DNA of 64,000 nt, from NCBI GenBank assembly GCA_019925105.1, contig JAHGAU010000022.1, forward strand, positions 372,001-436,000, in the 5' to 3' direction. This DNA is from Niebla homalea (taxonomy: Eukaryota > Ascomycota > Lecanoromycetes > Lecanorales > Ramalinaceae). This document shows positions 12,260 to 23,690 of this stretch, one piece after another. Below the pieces are notes generated by a model, which did no database searches, was not told the origin of the DNA, and saw only the letters and a list, made by a program, of their open reading frames with translations. How positions within the stretch are numbered: position 1 is the first letter of the stretch; each line of letters begins with the position of its first letter. The position numbers were made by a program, and so were the translations under genes.

Positions 12260-15200
12260 TAAGGGTTATTTTTAAACTTATTAATTTTCTGTTTTTTTAC
12301 GGATCCGTTTTATATTAGTTTCTTAAATAATATTTTTTAATACTTTTACCGGTACGTATATTATTATTATTTTAATCGTAATTATTTTTTTATTCTATTA
12401 TTACGGCCGTCTTTTTTAAAGACTTTTAATAAACGTTTATTATTATATTTCTTCGGCTATAAAAAATATTTTCCGATTTAAATGATTACCATAATTAATA
12501 TTTACCTTTCCTTTTCTTCTTTAACCGGTAACGGGCCTTTTTTATAAGGTCTTTAATGATTTATTTATTTTATTAATAAAGTTAAATTAAAGCAATAAAC
12601 TTATGAGTTTTATAAATTTTATAACCGCTTAAATATTTTGTTTTATAAACAGTATTTTACGGTAATTATTTATCCCGGTTTATTTAATTAATCCAGTTTT
12701 AAGCTCCGTAAATAATAAGTATAAAATAAATATATAAACCGCGTTTTACTTTTTTTATTTATACTTATAGTTAATATTTATTTAATTATTAACGTATATA
12801 ATAAAAAGGAAGTAAATTAAATTACTTTTACTTATGCGGAGTTAAATTATTAACGTATTATAACTTTTTTTATAATTCCGTAACATTAAAGGTATTTATT
12901 AATAATTTTTTTATTATTTAAAGTTAAAAACCGCCGCTTTTAAGGGCTTAATTCCTTATATTCGCGTTAATACTTAATTTATCACGTTATAATTTACTTA
13001 ATAATTATGGTTATATTTATTTTAACGATCTTTTTAACTTCTGTTTCGTTTACGCCGGGTACTAATTTATATATATTTATATTAATTTCTTGAATATTAA
13101 TAAAGTCGATTTGCTTTTTAATTATTTTGACTTTACTTTAATAAAAAGGATAAATATTTTTTTTATCCTTTTTTACCCGGGATTTCTTAAGGTTTATACG
13201 GATTTATTCGTTCCTTATTATAATAACTAAGTATATGTATTTTTTAAATCTTATTCAAATAATTATTTAATTGAAAATTAATTTAATCGGTAATATAAAA
13301 ACCTTAAACTTTAATAGCGGGATAAAGGTAATTTTATATATAGTATTAATTATTCTTAAGTATTATCTTTAAACCTTTTATAATTATTAAATAAACTTTC
13401 TCCGATATTTAAGGGTTTTTTTAAGCGTATATTAAATAATTATTACGTACGTTATAACCGGCTTTATTATTACTTAATAAATAGTTCTAACCTTCTATAA
13501 AATAACTTTTTACGTTAATACTAGAAAGTAAGTAAATTCTTTTTCTTATAAAATTATTTCCTTCTAAATTTTGTTTATATAATCCTTTTCATTTATATTC
13601 CCGTTAACTTAGAAATTAAGAACCTTAATATTAACTTCCGATTTTATTGTAATTTTATTATAATTTTATTTATATTTATTATAGTTATTATATTATATAA
13701 CTTCAGGCTTTTAATTTTATAAATAAGTTTCTACTTATATAGCGTAAATTAAATATTATACGTTTTTCTTTATTATAAATAAACTTTACAAGTCTACTTT
13801 AGATCTAAATAGTTTATATGAATAAATGTATTATAAATTAAAAATAAACATCATTAATAAAACCTTTTATTTAATTTTTCTATTTTAACTTTATTAATTC
13901 TTTAATTAACGGACTATTGAAGGAAAAAAATAAAACCGGAAAAATGAATAATCCTTAAAATATTCCCATTTTTATTAATTTTATTAAGCTTAATTTTTAA
14001 TTTAAATTAATTAATATTACCCTGTTATTTAAGAAGCTTTCCGTTTAATTTATAAAAAAGGATAACATCCTTTTATTCCGTAGATTATAAAGTAATCTCT
14101 AGTAATTTACTTTATTAAAAGCTTTAAAAACGTTTAAAGAAAAGAAATTTAGTATATACTTTTTCCTATAACCTTATACCGTATATATACCGTTAATTAA
14201 GCCCTTTAAACCCGTTTTTATTAACCTCTTTTTCTTTATACTTATTTATTAATTAAGGAAGAGTCCATATTTTTACCGTTATTATTAAGGATTTTTACGA
14301 TTTTTTATTTTTAAGGCTTTCCTTAACGTATAAAGGAATACGATTAACTTATATATTTTTACCTTTAAATAATTTAACTTTAGTAATTTTTTAAGGATAA
14401 TTATCTTAATCTTTTCAAATTTACGGAAATAATAATTAGTATTAAGTTATATTTAAAATAAGTAAATAAAGATTTTCTTAAATAATAATATTATTATTAA
14501 TAAATACTTATTTAAGATCCTATTTAATTTAAGGGCTTCATGCTTTTTTAAACTTATTAATTACCATAATTATTATTTCTTAAGTTACTTTTTTTATTAA
14601 TAATTATTAAAGTAAAATATATGATACCCTTAATATCGATTAAGTATATATTTAATAAAAAAGGAAAAAAAGCCTTTTTAAAAGCCTTAATCTTATTATT
14701 AAAGGTATTAATTATCGTATTATTAAATCTTTTAAAAAAACGGGAATTTAAAAATACGTGTAATTTCCGCTTTATTTTTTACCGTATTTTATCAACTTTT
14801 ATACTTTATAAAAGGAAATGGCTAAGTTATAAATTATTAATTAAAAATATATTTATTTAACCTTCTTAATAACTTTCTTTCTCTTTTTTAAAGCCTTTTT
14901 TGATTAACCCTAAATATTTTTATTTTTATATTTAATAACCTACTTAATTAATGTTTTTACTTTTATAATTATTATTTTATAATTTTTATCTTAATAAATC
15001 TTAATTCTTTAAGACGGTCTTATTACTAGGATTATTACGTTAATTATTTTATTTAACGCCCTTATTACCCTTTTATAAAAAGGTTACTTTAATCTTTATT
15101 ATTAAAATAAAGAAATTCCGTTGATTATATTATTGTTTTTTCCGCCTTTATATATATTTCTGCTTTTTTAACAATTTTTTACGCTTTCCTTATAAAGGTT

Positions 15201-15870
15201 AATAACCTTACGTTAACCGATTAGTTTAAAATTATTTATATTAATATATAATCCAAATTATATTTTAAAGTTTTTTGTAATTTATACGTTATTATTAAGT
15301 TAACGATCCCTTCTATAATTAATATTAAATTAATTATTATTTTAAATCCGTAGTTTTTTTACGTTATAATCCCTTATAATATTAATAGCGATAGGTTATA
15401 TATCGTAATAATTATTAATGGTTCCTTTAACTTAATATAATTAATTATACGTTTTTCTTTATTTTATTTATTATAGTAAAACTTAAAGTCTTTTAATAGT
15501 ATATATTTACTGGGTATTATTAAGATATCCTTAAGTAAGAATAACATAAAAGGCTTTATCCTATTAATCAACGGTAAGTTATATACGTTATAAATATTTA
15601 AGTCGTTTTCTGCATTCTTTTTCCGTATAATCCGGAACGTATATAGATTCCCACTATGGTAGGTAACGTCCTAGCTGTCTATATCTAGTCTCTTATTTAT
15701 GAAGAAGCACGTCCGGGTCGTTTCGTCTACCTTAAACGCTAAGTGGAACCCCTTACCTGGGCTAAGATCGATTTAAGAGGCCGGTATCCTGCTCTTCAGG
15801 TCCTCCTCTTAGTTTACTACTACTTTACTACCGTTACCTTTCACTATAAAGGCTCCGGACTCTTTAGCGG
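12260..15870 (-). mobile_element. LINE F, Tad1-type, 3' portion (endonuclease and reverse transcriptase)
   Basis: This region aligns base by base, with divergence, to LINE B on the same strand (for example 12741-12980 with 36341-36580, and 15580-15730 with 39200-39330). It is a different subfamily from LINEs A to E. No simple-repeat tail is visible at its low-coordinate end, so the 3' limit is approximate. The matching first ORF of a LINE is at 19300-21205; together the parts add to about 5.5 kb, close to the 5.8 kb of the complete LINEs, which suggests one element split by the DNA between. Confidence 0.75.
12900..15780 (-). pseudogene. LINE F ORF2 remnant: endonuclease, reverse transcriptase
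   Basis: The best-preserved part is 15560-15776: the minus strand reads GKGFHLAFKVDETTRTCFF, then INKRLDIDS, a stop in place of Trp, DVTYHSGNLYTFRII, and later LNIYNVYNL. This is the exonuclease-endonuclease-phosphatase fold of Tad1 LINEs, which nicks target DNA. The GDFN box appears as LKDFKFYY near 15475-15500. The reverse transcriptase catalytic box is GFINDVYF at 13846-13869 (F-x-DD in active copies, one Asp now Asn). The endonuclease part has only one stop in about 65 codons and keeps TpG/CpA, so it escaped most RIP. Confidence 0.8.
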
Positions 15871-16127
15871 TAAATAAGGATTTATATCTCCGGAGGGTTA
15901 AATTATTAATACTTAAATTAATCCCAGTTTACTCCTTAAGTATATATTATAAAAAATCCTAGGTATTACCGTTTTAATTCTTACGTCGCCGTAGGCCCCC
16001 GTTATAAGTAAGGTAAGACTCTTAATCATTTATATATTAATATACGCGTACTGTCCTTTCAGGCTATACGGGTAATTTCCTTTAATTTTATAATTAACGG
16101 TAACTATTATCGTATATTATATTTTAT

Positions 16128-16205
16128 AGGGTTTATTTACTTCAAGTTACCGTAAAAGATTTTTTTAGGGTTTATTTACTTCAAGTTACCGTAAAAGAGT
16201 TTTTT
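16128..16205. repeat. 39-bp tandem duplication
   Basis: Two adjacent units starting AGGGTTTATTTACTTCAAG at 16128 and 16167, differing at one base plus length of the T run. Both keep TTCAAG and so one CpA each. Recent replication slippage is the simplest explanation. Confidence 0.9.
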
Positions 16206-16851
16206 TATAACGATTAATTATATTTTATAAAGTTTATTTTATTAGCCTTTTTATTAAGTAAAAATAATATAATATTTCCGCTTTATTAATTAAAGAACGC
16301 TATATTAAGTACTTAATTATATTTACATTAAAATCTATAGCTTTATTTTTAGCCGATAATTACGTAAGGAGACTTAAACTTCTAGGAGATATATATAAAA
16401 ACCGGTATTAATAAGTTCTTTATACTTAATAATTTATAAATATTAAGGTTATTCTATTCGGTAATTAATAAATTAACGTATTTACCGGCAATGATTATTT
16501 TCGGTTTATAACGTTAATATAAAATAATTATTGACCGGATAATTTTTATAACCACTTTTTATATTTATTAAGCGTAACCTGATACGTTCAGATTACAGTC
16601 TATAATTTACGACCTTTAAACCCTTTAAGGGTGATTCATATTAAAACTAAAAATAACTTATATTGGTTAAAAAGCTTATTAAATAAAAATTAATATTTAG
16701 CGGGGCCTTTAAAACGAGTATGAACGGGGCTTTTAGGTAACTCTTTTTAATAAGTACTTTATAAAGGTTCTTTATTTAGTTTTTACCGAGGTAATTTATT
16801 CGGCCGAATTAAAAGGTTATTTATTTCCGGGTCCGGTTACGTTTTAATTAA

Positions 16852-17082
16852 TAATTATATAAACGGACTTAAACCGTTAAAGATTCCTAATTATTAATTA
16901 TTAAGGTAGACTTAAATTATTAAGAATTATACCCGGTTTTAAAACAAAACCCTCTAATTTAATTATTATAAGGTTTTTATATTAATTAATATAGGGTCCT
17001 TATATATTTTAAGCTCTTTTACCGCGTATCCTTTATTTATTTCTTAATAAATAATTATATAAGCGGACTTAAACCGTTAAAG
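16852..17082. repeat. Direct repeat of about 32 bp, 200 bp apart
   Basis: A match beginning TAATTATATAARCGGACTTA occurs at 16852-16883 and again at 17052-17082, differing at one A/G site. Flanks do not match, so it is not a longer tandem duplication that I can see. It could be a short internal or terminal repeat of an unidentified element. Confidence 0.6.
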
Positions 17083-17228
17083 AAAGCATAAGGACGCTTT
17101 ATTACACGTTTTTAACGCGTTTTCCCGTTTATTATCGCTGGTAAGGTTATTTATCCACGTTAATATAAACTTAATTTTATATATTATAAAGTATCGCATT
17201 CTTTATAATAAGGATTCGCCGTAAGTAA

Positions 17229-17461
17229 GGAAGATCATAAGGAAAGTAAAGATAATAAGGAGGGTAAAGATAATAAGGAGGGTAAAGATAATAAGGAGGG
17301 TAAAGATAATAAGGAGGGTGACGATAATAAGGAGGGTGAAGATGATGCGAGGGTGAAGATCATGAGGAGGGTGAAGATGATGAGGAGGGTGAAGATGATG
17401 CGAGGGTGAAGATGATGAGGAGGGTGAAGATCATGAGGAGGGTGAAGATGATGAGGAGGGT
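17229..17461. repeat. 18-bp minisatellite (AAGGAGGGTRAAGATRAT)
   Basis: About thirteen units of an 18-bp purine-rich repeat; one or two are 15 bp. On the plus strand a frame would give repeats of Lys-Glu-Gly-(Lys/Glu)-Asp-(Asn/Asp), on the minus strand Pro/Leu/Ile-rich repeats, but no longer ORF supports a gene. Units left of about 17330 read GGTAAAGATAAT (TpG converted to TpA); units to the right read GGTGAAGATGAT. The mutation boundary lies inside the array. Confidence 0.9.
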
Positions 17462-17660
17462 TGTCAGGGAAAAAGACGAAGTGCAGGTATTGAGGGTGGA
17501 GTGGTAACTGCCTGGATTGCAACTATGAACGGTGTTGCTACTTATGTGGGTGCGCCAAGCATACATAGCCCTAAGCCCCTGCGCTATGCCTATTATGGTG
17601 TGCCTGCGCTGCTTGCACGTAACAAGGGTGAAGATGATCTACTTAAGTACTGATCCCCGT
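17461..17660. other. RIP-poor unique-looking patch
   Basis: Balanced composition with many CpA/TpG sites, for example GCCTGCGCTGCTTGCACG near 17610. It adjoins the intact half of the minisatellite. No convincing ORF, tRNA or known domain is visible. It may be a remnant of single-copy DNA. Confidence 0.5.
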
Positions 17661-19299
17661 AATACCCAGGCTATTAACAGATTAAATAATATGCCAGGCT
17701 TATAACCTAAAGGAGGCGAATCGACCCCTTAAAAACCTATTAATTATCTTAGAGTAATAACTATAATAACTATTGTTTAAAACGTTAAATATAAAACATG
17801 AAAAAAGCGGATAGGCATACTAGGGGACAAAAAGTTAATAATAAAAGTTTAAGAGTAAGGAGTGATTCAAAACGTTACCTGCGACCTACCTCCGTATATA
17901 TTTTAATTAATGGATAATACACTATATATACTCTTTACTATTACCTCTGCGGGTCTTACGAGCCACTTAAAACCTCGATTATTTAACTTTTAGGACGCCG
18001 AGTAATTCAGTTATAACGTACTATATAATATAATTAAATAACTTATTGAGTGTTATTTATATATGGCTTACGGTCGGTATAAAGACTATATAAGGAAAAA
18101 GTATTTTATTATATAGTTTAATAGTAGTATATATACGGTTAATATAGATAATATTTAGTTATTAATTACGTTACCTAGGAGTATATTACCACAGTAAAAC
18201 TACGGAGATCGTATTTTTAAGGGATTTAGCTTTTATAAATTTACGATTATTTCGCGGGTAAATATAGGGAAATTTCCTGGCTTATTAATTTAATAATAAT
18301 ACTTTAGCCTTAATAGTCATTATTCTTTAACTATTATATACATTATAAATATTAGGATATACCCGGAGTTTTACGATATGTACCTTTATTACCGATATTA
18401 TAATTATAATAATTTATATAATAATAAAACCGATAAGGACATCACTTTTTCTATTTTTTATAGGTATATTATTACGGATATATACCAGATAAATAAGGTA
18501 GGCTATATGATAAAGCTCTTGTTAACTTATTAAGTTTTAAGGGGTAAAATGACTTAACGTATATGTTATATTTCTCGTAGCCAGTTAATTAAATAATAAC
18601 TTAATAAGTTACCACTCCGTACCCAGTATTTATACCGTTATAGACCGGCGTATTATTTTAATAATTATCTGAAGTATTATTATTTTTAATATCTTTAATA
18701 AAATAAAAAATATTATTTCTTTCGGCGATTAACTACGGAAGGAAGAATATGCCCTATAATATTAAGCTTATTCTTAACTGTTAACTGTGTTTATAATTCT
18801 TTTTTTCTGGGTTAAAGTAATATAAACTTAACGATTAATTTTAACTTTATAATTAGTTTTTATGTTTCTTTTATTATTAATAATACTTTCTATTTTAAAA
18901 GAAATAAATTATCTTTAGAGTATATTTTTTTAACCTTAAAAATTATATCCGTTTTAAAATTTTAAGTCTAAATTAATTCTTCTTGAATAATTATAATATT
19001 TCTTTGTTTTTTAAAAAAATTTATTTTTATATAATTCATATAAGTATATTTATATATGTTTTATATTTTATATAATTTAACTTTTTAAAATAAGTAACTT
19101 TTTAAGCTTTATTATAACCGTATTTATTTATAAATTGATAAATATTAACTTCTATCATTAATAGTTATTTATAATATATAAGTAATATTTTTAATTCCTT
19201 TAATAATTATCCCTTTAACTTTTGAACGTTCTTTTCTTAATTCTTTTTTATAAAGGCTTTTATATTAAGTTATATCCTTAATTTAACGTAAATATTATT

Positions 19300-21205
19300 A
19301 AGATATAATCGGATTTATATTCTATTTTACTATATATTTAATAATAAACAATAACCGTCTTAATATTTTTCGATTAAAAAAAAATTTTAATTATTATATA
19401 ATAATACTTATATAGTAATTCTATTTATTGCCTATATTATTACGCCGTAAAGGAACGGCTTTATTATTATAATTAACTAGTTCTTTACGTTATATTATAT
19501 AATTCTATTTAATATATAATTTATTATCCTTCTTTAAATCGGCGTCCTATTCACTTTTTCCTATCTATTTATATCTTCTTTTAAACCTTAATATTATTTA
19601 CGTTTTTTTTTCTTTATAAATAAAATTATATTTATAGGCTTCCTTAGCTTTTTTAATTTTTCCGGCGTTTTACATTAACCCTTTAACCTTTTATTTTATA
19701 ATACCTTTTTCTTTTCCCCTCCTTTTATTATTATCGTTTAACTTTTTTCATAATAAAGCTTAATATTTTTTGGGAATATAATTAAACGGGTTTTTTCTTA
19801 TAATTTGGTTACTTTTTTTCTCTATGTCCTTTTTTCTTACCATATATTAGTCGGTTTACGTTATATACCCTTCTTTTTCATATATTATATATTTTATTTT
19901 ATCCTTTAATAGCTTTTTCGTTAAAAATAATTTAGAAGCCCTTAAATTATTATCCTTTATGTATTTTGCGTACTTTAATTTATTAAAGTATTTTAATAAG
20001 ATATAATTATATCCTGATTATTTTAATAACCTTTTTTATCTATACTTTAATAATCGGGAAAGGTTAATTAATTAACGATTCTCCTGTTTAAAATTTTGTT
20101 ATATATTCTTATAAACGTTATATTAAATAATACCGTTAAATATATAAAATTGAATAATATGTTTTTTAAAGATAAAAAGTTAAAAATCGAATACTTTTAG
20201 CCTTAAATATAAAAGCTTATTATCCGTTATTATCTTCTTTATTATAGTTTTTTATATATTACTTTAAATATAATTAAACAAACCCCGTTTACCGTTATTA
20301 TATATAATTAACGGGATATTTAAACGGTAATTACTTAAGCGTTTTCTTTAATTTCTTTTTCATTATAAAGGATATTAAATAAAATATTACGTTTCCGCTT
20401 TCTAACTTATCTATTATTAGATTTAATCGGTGAATAATATTTTATTTACCTTAAATGTTTTTATTAATTATATTAGCGTGTTTTTTATGGTTACTGTTAT
20501 TCCCCCCGTATTTTTATGCTTAAAAGTAAATATCTTTATTTTTAAGATATTAATGCTTTTTTCTTTATTCCCCCTCCTTTTTCTTCTTATTCGTTTAAGA
20601 CCCTTATTAATACCGGCTATAAAAACCTTTTTCTCCACTTATTCTCTTTTACCGTTTTCCGCTTACTATATCTGGCCTTTTTTTATTAAGTTCGGTATTA
20701 TAAGGATTCTAAGAACGTAAACGGTTTTCTCCCTTTTTTCTTTAGCTTTTTTCTTTTTCAGATTTTTACCTCCGCTTTTAATCTTTTAATATGTTCTTTT
20801 ACTTTAAAATAATACTCATTTAGCTTTTGTAGCTTTTATAATATAAAACGCTATATTATTTATTTTTTTATTCTTAATTTAATATTTTATAGTATTTTAT
20901 ATAAATATTGATTTACTTATTATTAACTTACCCTGTTGTTTTACTATAACGCGTTTTTCTTACGTTATACGTACATTTAAGGTATTATTAGTTTACGTTT
21001 TATTTTAAGGCTGCTTCTTTTTATATCGTCGTATCTAACGCGTTTTATCGTATTATTTATTAGTCTAATATTAATACCTTCCTTTTTGTATTATTACCTT
21101 TTTTTAATAATTTATTTTATATCGTATTCTCGCTTTTATAATTATTGATTATTTCGTTAAACGCTTCGCGGATTTGCTTTATCGCCGTTACTACCGCCAT
21201 TTTTT
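19300..21205 (-). pseudogene. LINE ORF1 remnant, probably of LINE F
   Basis: Read on the minus strand it begins with ATG at about 21205 (MAVVTAIKQIREAFNEIIN), a charged N-terminal region as in Tad1 ORF1. Near 20400-20470 it gives IINKNIQGK followed by LESGNVIFNILYNEKEIKE, matching the ORF1 block IINKNV...SGDIFFN...LLKxKEK of LINEs A to E (LINE B about 40400-40500). ORF1 is the RNA-binding gag-like protein. Zinc knuckles are not recognisable at its 3' end. The lower limit is approximate, because the sequence fades into unassigned DNA near 19300. Confidence 0.6.
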
Positions 21206-21794
21206 ATTTATTTCTGTAATATTTGATAAAAAGTATAAATATTTAATAGAATCTTAAAAAACATTTTTTAATATCATATTTTACGATTAATTTAGTTATT
21301 TTACTTTTCTTAATAACCTGAAGTTCTATGAATCTCATATGGGAAAAACCTGGTTTAATTTAAACCTGTTTAAATTAAGTTTTTATTTCTATTAAGTCGG
21401 TTTAATATAAGATATTCTTATTAATTTTAATTATAATATTTTATACGTAGAAATGTTATTTAATCTATATATTTTCAACATAAATATATATTATAATTTT
21501 AAATAAAATTAAAAGATTCAATAAATATACCGCCGGAACCTTTTTCAATTTATTAAACATTTATTCTATTAAAAGTTTTTATTTTTAAATAAAAAACATA
21601 AAATATATAAATATAGATTCCTTAAACCGAAGTTCAGTAAAATAATACTTAATTATATATAATATATGCTATTTTCATAGAATAAAAAGATATTTTATTT
21701 TAAAAATTTACACTTAATTAAGTAAAATATAAAGTTAATAAATATTATAATATTATTAATTAATTAGTACTTAACAACCTCGGTATAGCTGGGC
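21206..21794. other. AT-rich stretch with nothing recognisable
   Basis: Very AT-rich, no motif, repeat or ORF of note. It may include the 5' untranslated region of the LINE whose ORF1 starts at 21205. Confidence 0.5.
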
Positions 21795-22480
21795 TTAATA
21801 TCTAAAGTTTAAGTTTTTCAATTAAAATGCGGTATTCTTAATTTATTATTATAGTAATATACGGAAATTAAGCGTCGTTTTTAATACATAAAGTATTTAT
21901 TTAAAAATAGGTCCTTTAAGGTAATTACGGCAATTTTCGGTAAGAAGTTCCGTAATATACGGGGCTTAAATATGGCTTTATACGTAAGAACCTTACTTAT
22001 CTCCCTAGTTCCCTAATTATAATATAATAATGTTGAATAATAGTTACGGAAGTATATAAGTAAAAGGCATCACTTTATTGTATAAAGTATTTGCTTTATA
22101 TTTAGGTTCTTTGATTGTATTACGGTAATTTAAGGTAATAATTATAAAAGTATATAAATATTAAATATCGTTTTATACGTATAGAGTATTTACTTAAACC
22201 TTTAACTTCTTAATTGAATTATAGTAATTTTAATTAATAACTATAAAAGTATGTAAACGTTAAGTATAGCTTTATGCGTATGGACGGTTTGCTTAAGTTT
22301 AGGGTTTCCAATTATAACACGGTGTTTTTAGGCCTGTTATAGTGGGGGCATACGTGGGTCAGGTAAGGCCTTAAATGGATGGGGTTTTTGCTTACGCCTT
22401 AGGTTCTTTATAGGAAATACGGTATTTTTGGGCCTATTATAATAGTGGCATATGCGTCGAATAAGGCTCCTTAATTAATA
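21795..22480. repeat. Degenerate tandem array, unit about 98-101 bp, seven units
   Basis: The marker TAGGTTCTTTxATTRTAxTACGG and relatives recurs at about 21812, 21906, 22004, 22103, 22201, 22298 and 22399. Each unit continues with GGCCTATTATAATAG- and AGGCATAGCTTTATACGTAT-like parts and ends in TTTGCTTA. Units have diverged mainly by C/T and G/A changes; the units around 22240-22450 are the least mutated and show the probable ancestral form. No coding function seen. Confidence 0.75.
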
Positions 22481-22724
22481 AGTAAGGTAAGTAAGGTAAT
22501 TAAAATAAATAAAGCATTAAACTCTTTGAGTCTAGATATATATATAGATATATGCCTTCAGAAAAAGTAAACTATTTAAGTATATAAGGTAAGGTAGGAT
22601 AGGTCTGCATTATATGCCTAAGTTAATATTAGATGTACGGTTAAGTACTTATATATAGATATGTTATGTAATATTACTTATCAATATATTAATATGCTGT
22701 TGCCTTAATTATATAGAGCGTTTA
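22481..22724. other. Spacer between two tandem arrays
   Basis: AT-rich with short GTAAGGTAAG runs (22483-22500, 22579-22600) and TATATAGATATAT tracts. No gene-like feature. Possibly further, unrecognisable repeat units. Confidence 0.4.
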
Positions 22725-23020
22725 CTTAAGACGTAAGGTCTTAAGGTTAAATACAATAATCTTGAATGGTAACTATAGGAGCATTTAGGTAATAGGCATA
22801 GCTTTATACGTATATAAAGTTACTTAGCCTTAGGTTCCTTATCGTATTTACGGTATTTCCAAGTTTATCGTAACAAAAAGATATAATAATTAAGTATAGC
22901 TTTAAATAAACGGATCTTTTACTTAAGGCTTAGGCTTTCTATATTAAATATAGTATTTTTAAGCCTATATTAATAAAGGCATACGGGTAGCGGGCGTAGC
23001 TTCTTATTAAAAAGTTAACT
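22725..23020. repeat. Second block of the 100-bp tandem repeat, three units
   Basis: Units starting near 22737, 22840 and 22937 carry the same marker (CTTAGGTTCCTT..., CTTAGGCTTTCT...) and the same internal GGCATAGCTTTATACGTAT and TTTTTAAGCCTAT parts as the block at 21795-22480, with 97-103 bp spacing. Confidence 0.7.
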
Positions 23021-23034
23021 AAAAGGCTTATCAA

Positions 23035-23275
23035 AAGGCTTATTTATCTCTTACGTTCTTTAGCTGGACTATAGTGGCTTTAGGTGGTATATCGTTGAAG
23101 TATCTAGTGATTTAGCATCTTTTTAATCGAGTAAATAGTTTATAAAATGGTTTACTAAAAAGCTTATTTATTTCTTACGTTCTTTAGCTGGATCCCGGTC
23201 ATTTTAGGTAATATATTATTAAGCATTTAGCATTTCCTTAAATATGTAAATAATTTGGTAAGTAATTAACTCGTA
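23035..23275. repeat. 122-bp tandem duplication
   Basis: Two units begin AAAGGCTTATTTATCTCTTA (23035) and AAAAGCTTATTTATTTCTTA (23157), both followed by CGTTCTTTAGCTGGA. Later parts (TTTAGCATCTTTTTAA / TTTAGCATTTCCTTAA, GTAAATAGTTT / GTAAATAATTT) also match. The units differ mostly by transitions. Confidence 0.75.
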
Positions 23276-23690
23276 AGTAATTTAGTATACCTTAAATCTT
23301 ACCGAATATTATTGGAAGTTAATAAGAAGAATTTTATATTATTTCCGTATTACCGGTATTTTTTAATTAATATACCGGGGTAAATTAAAAGCTCGTAATA
23401 ACTATATTGACTCCGATTTTGCCGTAAATCAACCCGGAGGTCTATTACGGATTACGTGTTTAATATTGGAAGTATTACGATTATTTAATAACTTTAACGT
23501 TAAGTAATAGTTACCCTTTTTATTTACGAAGCGGAATATATAAGATAAATATAAATGATCAAAAGGCTTTATGACTTAATTAACTTTAAGTAAAATTAAG
23601 CTATATTAAGGGCCTAACTATACGTATACCCATTTTATTTGTATATATACCGTTACTTCGTTTATATATATAGCGTTAAAATATCTATAT
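23276..23690. other. AT-rich stretch with nothing recognisable
   Basis: No motif or repeat that I can support. Composition is RIP-like. Confidence 0.45.

Larger units (their letters stand above)
15870..19300. other. Unidentified 3.4-kb block between the two parts of LINE F
   Basis: AT-rich and RIP-like except around 17340-17660. I could not find reverse transcriptase, integrase or transposase motifs on either strand, and terminal repeats were not seen. It contains a 39-bp tandem duplication (16128-16205), a 32-bp direct repeat 200 bp apart (16852 and 17051), and an 18-bp minisatellite (17229-17461). By position it is probably an insertion into LINE F, or a unit that separates two truncated LINEs. 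Confidence 0.45.

Noticed and set aside
14621..14860. 79-codon plus-strand frame, Leu/Ile/Lys-rich
   Set aside because: Antisense of the LINE F ORF2 remnant. RIP removes antisense stops unevenly, so such hydrophobic frames arise by chance.
17235..17566. Minus-strand frames with His-Pro and Leu-Ser repeats
   Set aside because: Translation of the 18-bp minisatellite in chance frames; no start context, flanking coding sequence or domain.
20430..20720. 96-codon plus-strand frame resembling a membrane protein
   Set aside because: Antisense of LINE ORF1. Its similarity to the frame at 40309-40653 comes from the shared LINE sequence on the other strand.
12260..21205. Two separate truncated LINEs instead of one split LINE F
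   Set aside because: Not excluded, but combined length and complementary content (ORF1 in one part, endonuclease and reverse transcriptase in the other, same strand and order) favour one element.
21795..23020. CRISPR array
   Set aside because: The 100-bp periodicity is of whole diverged units without short conserved repeats and unique spacers; the setting is eukaryotic.
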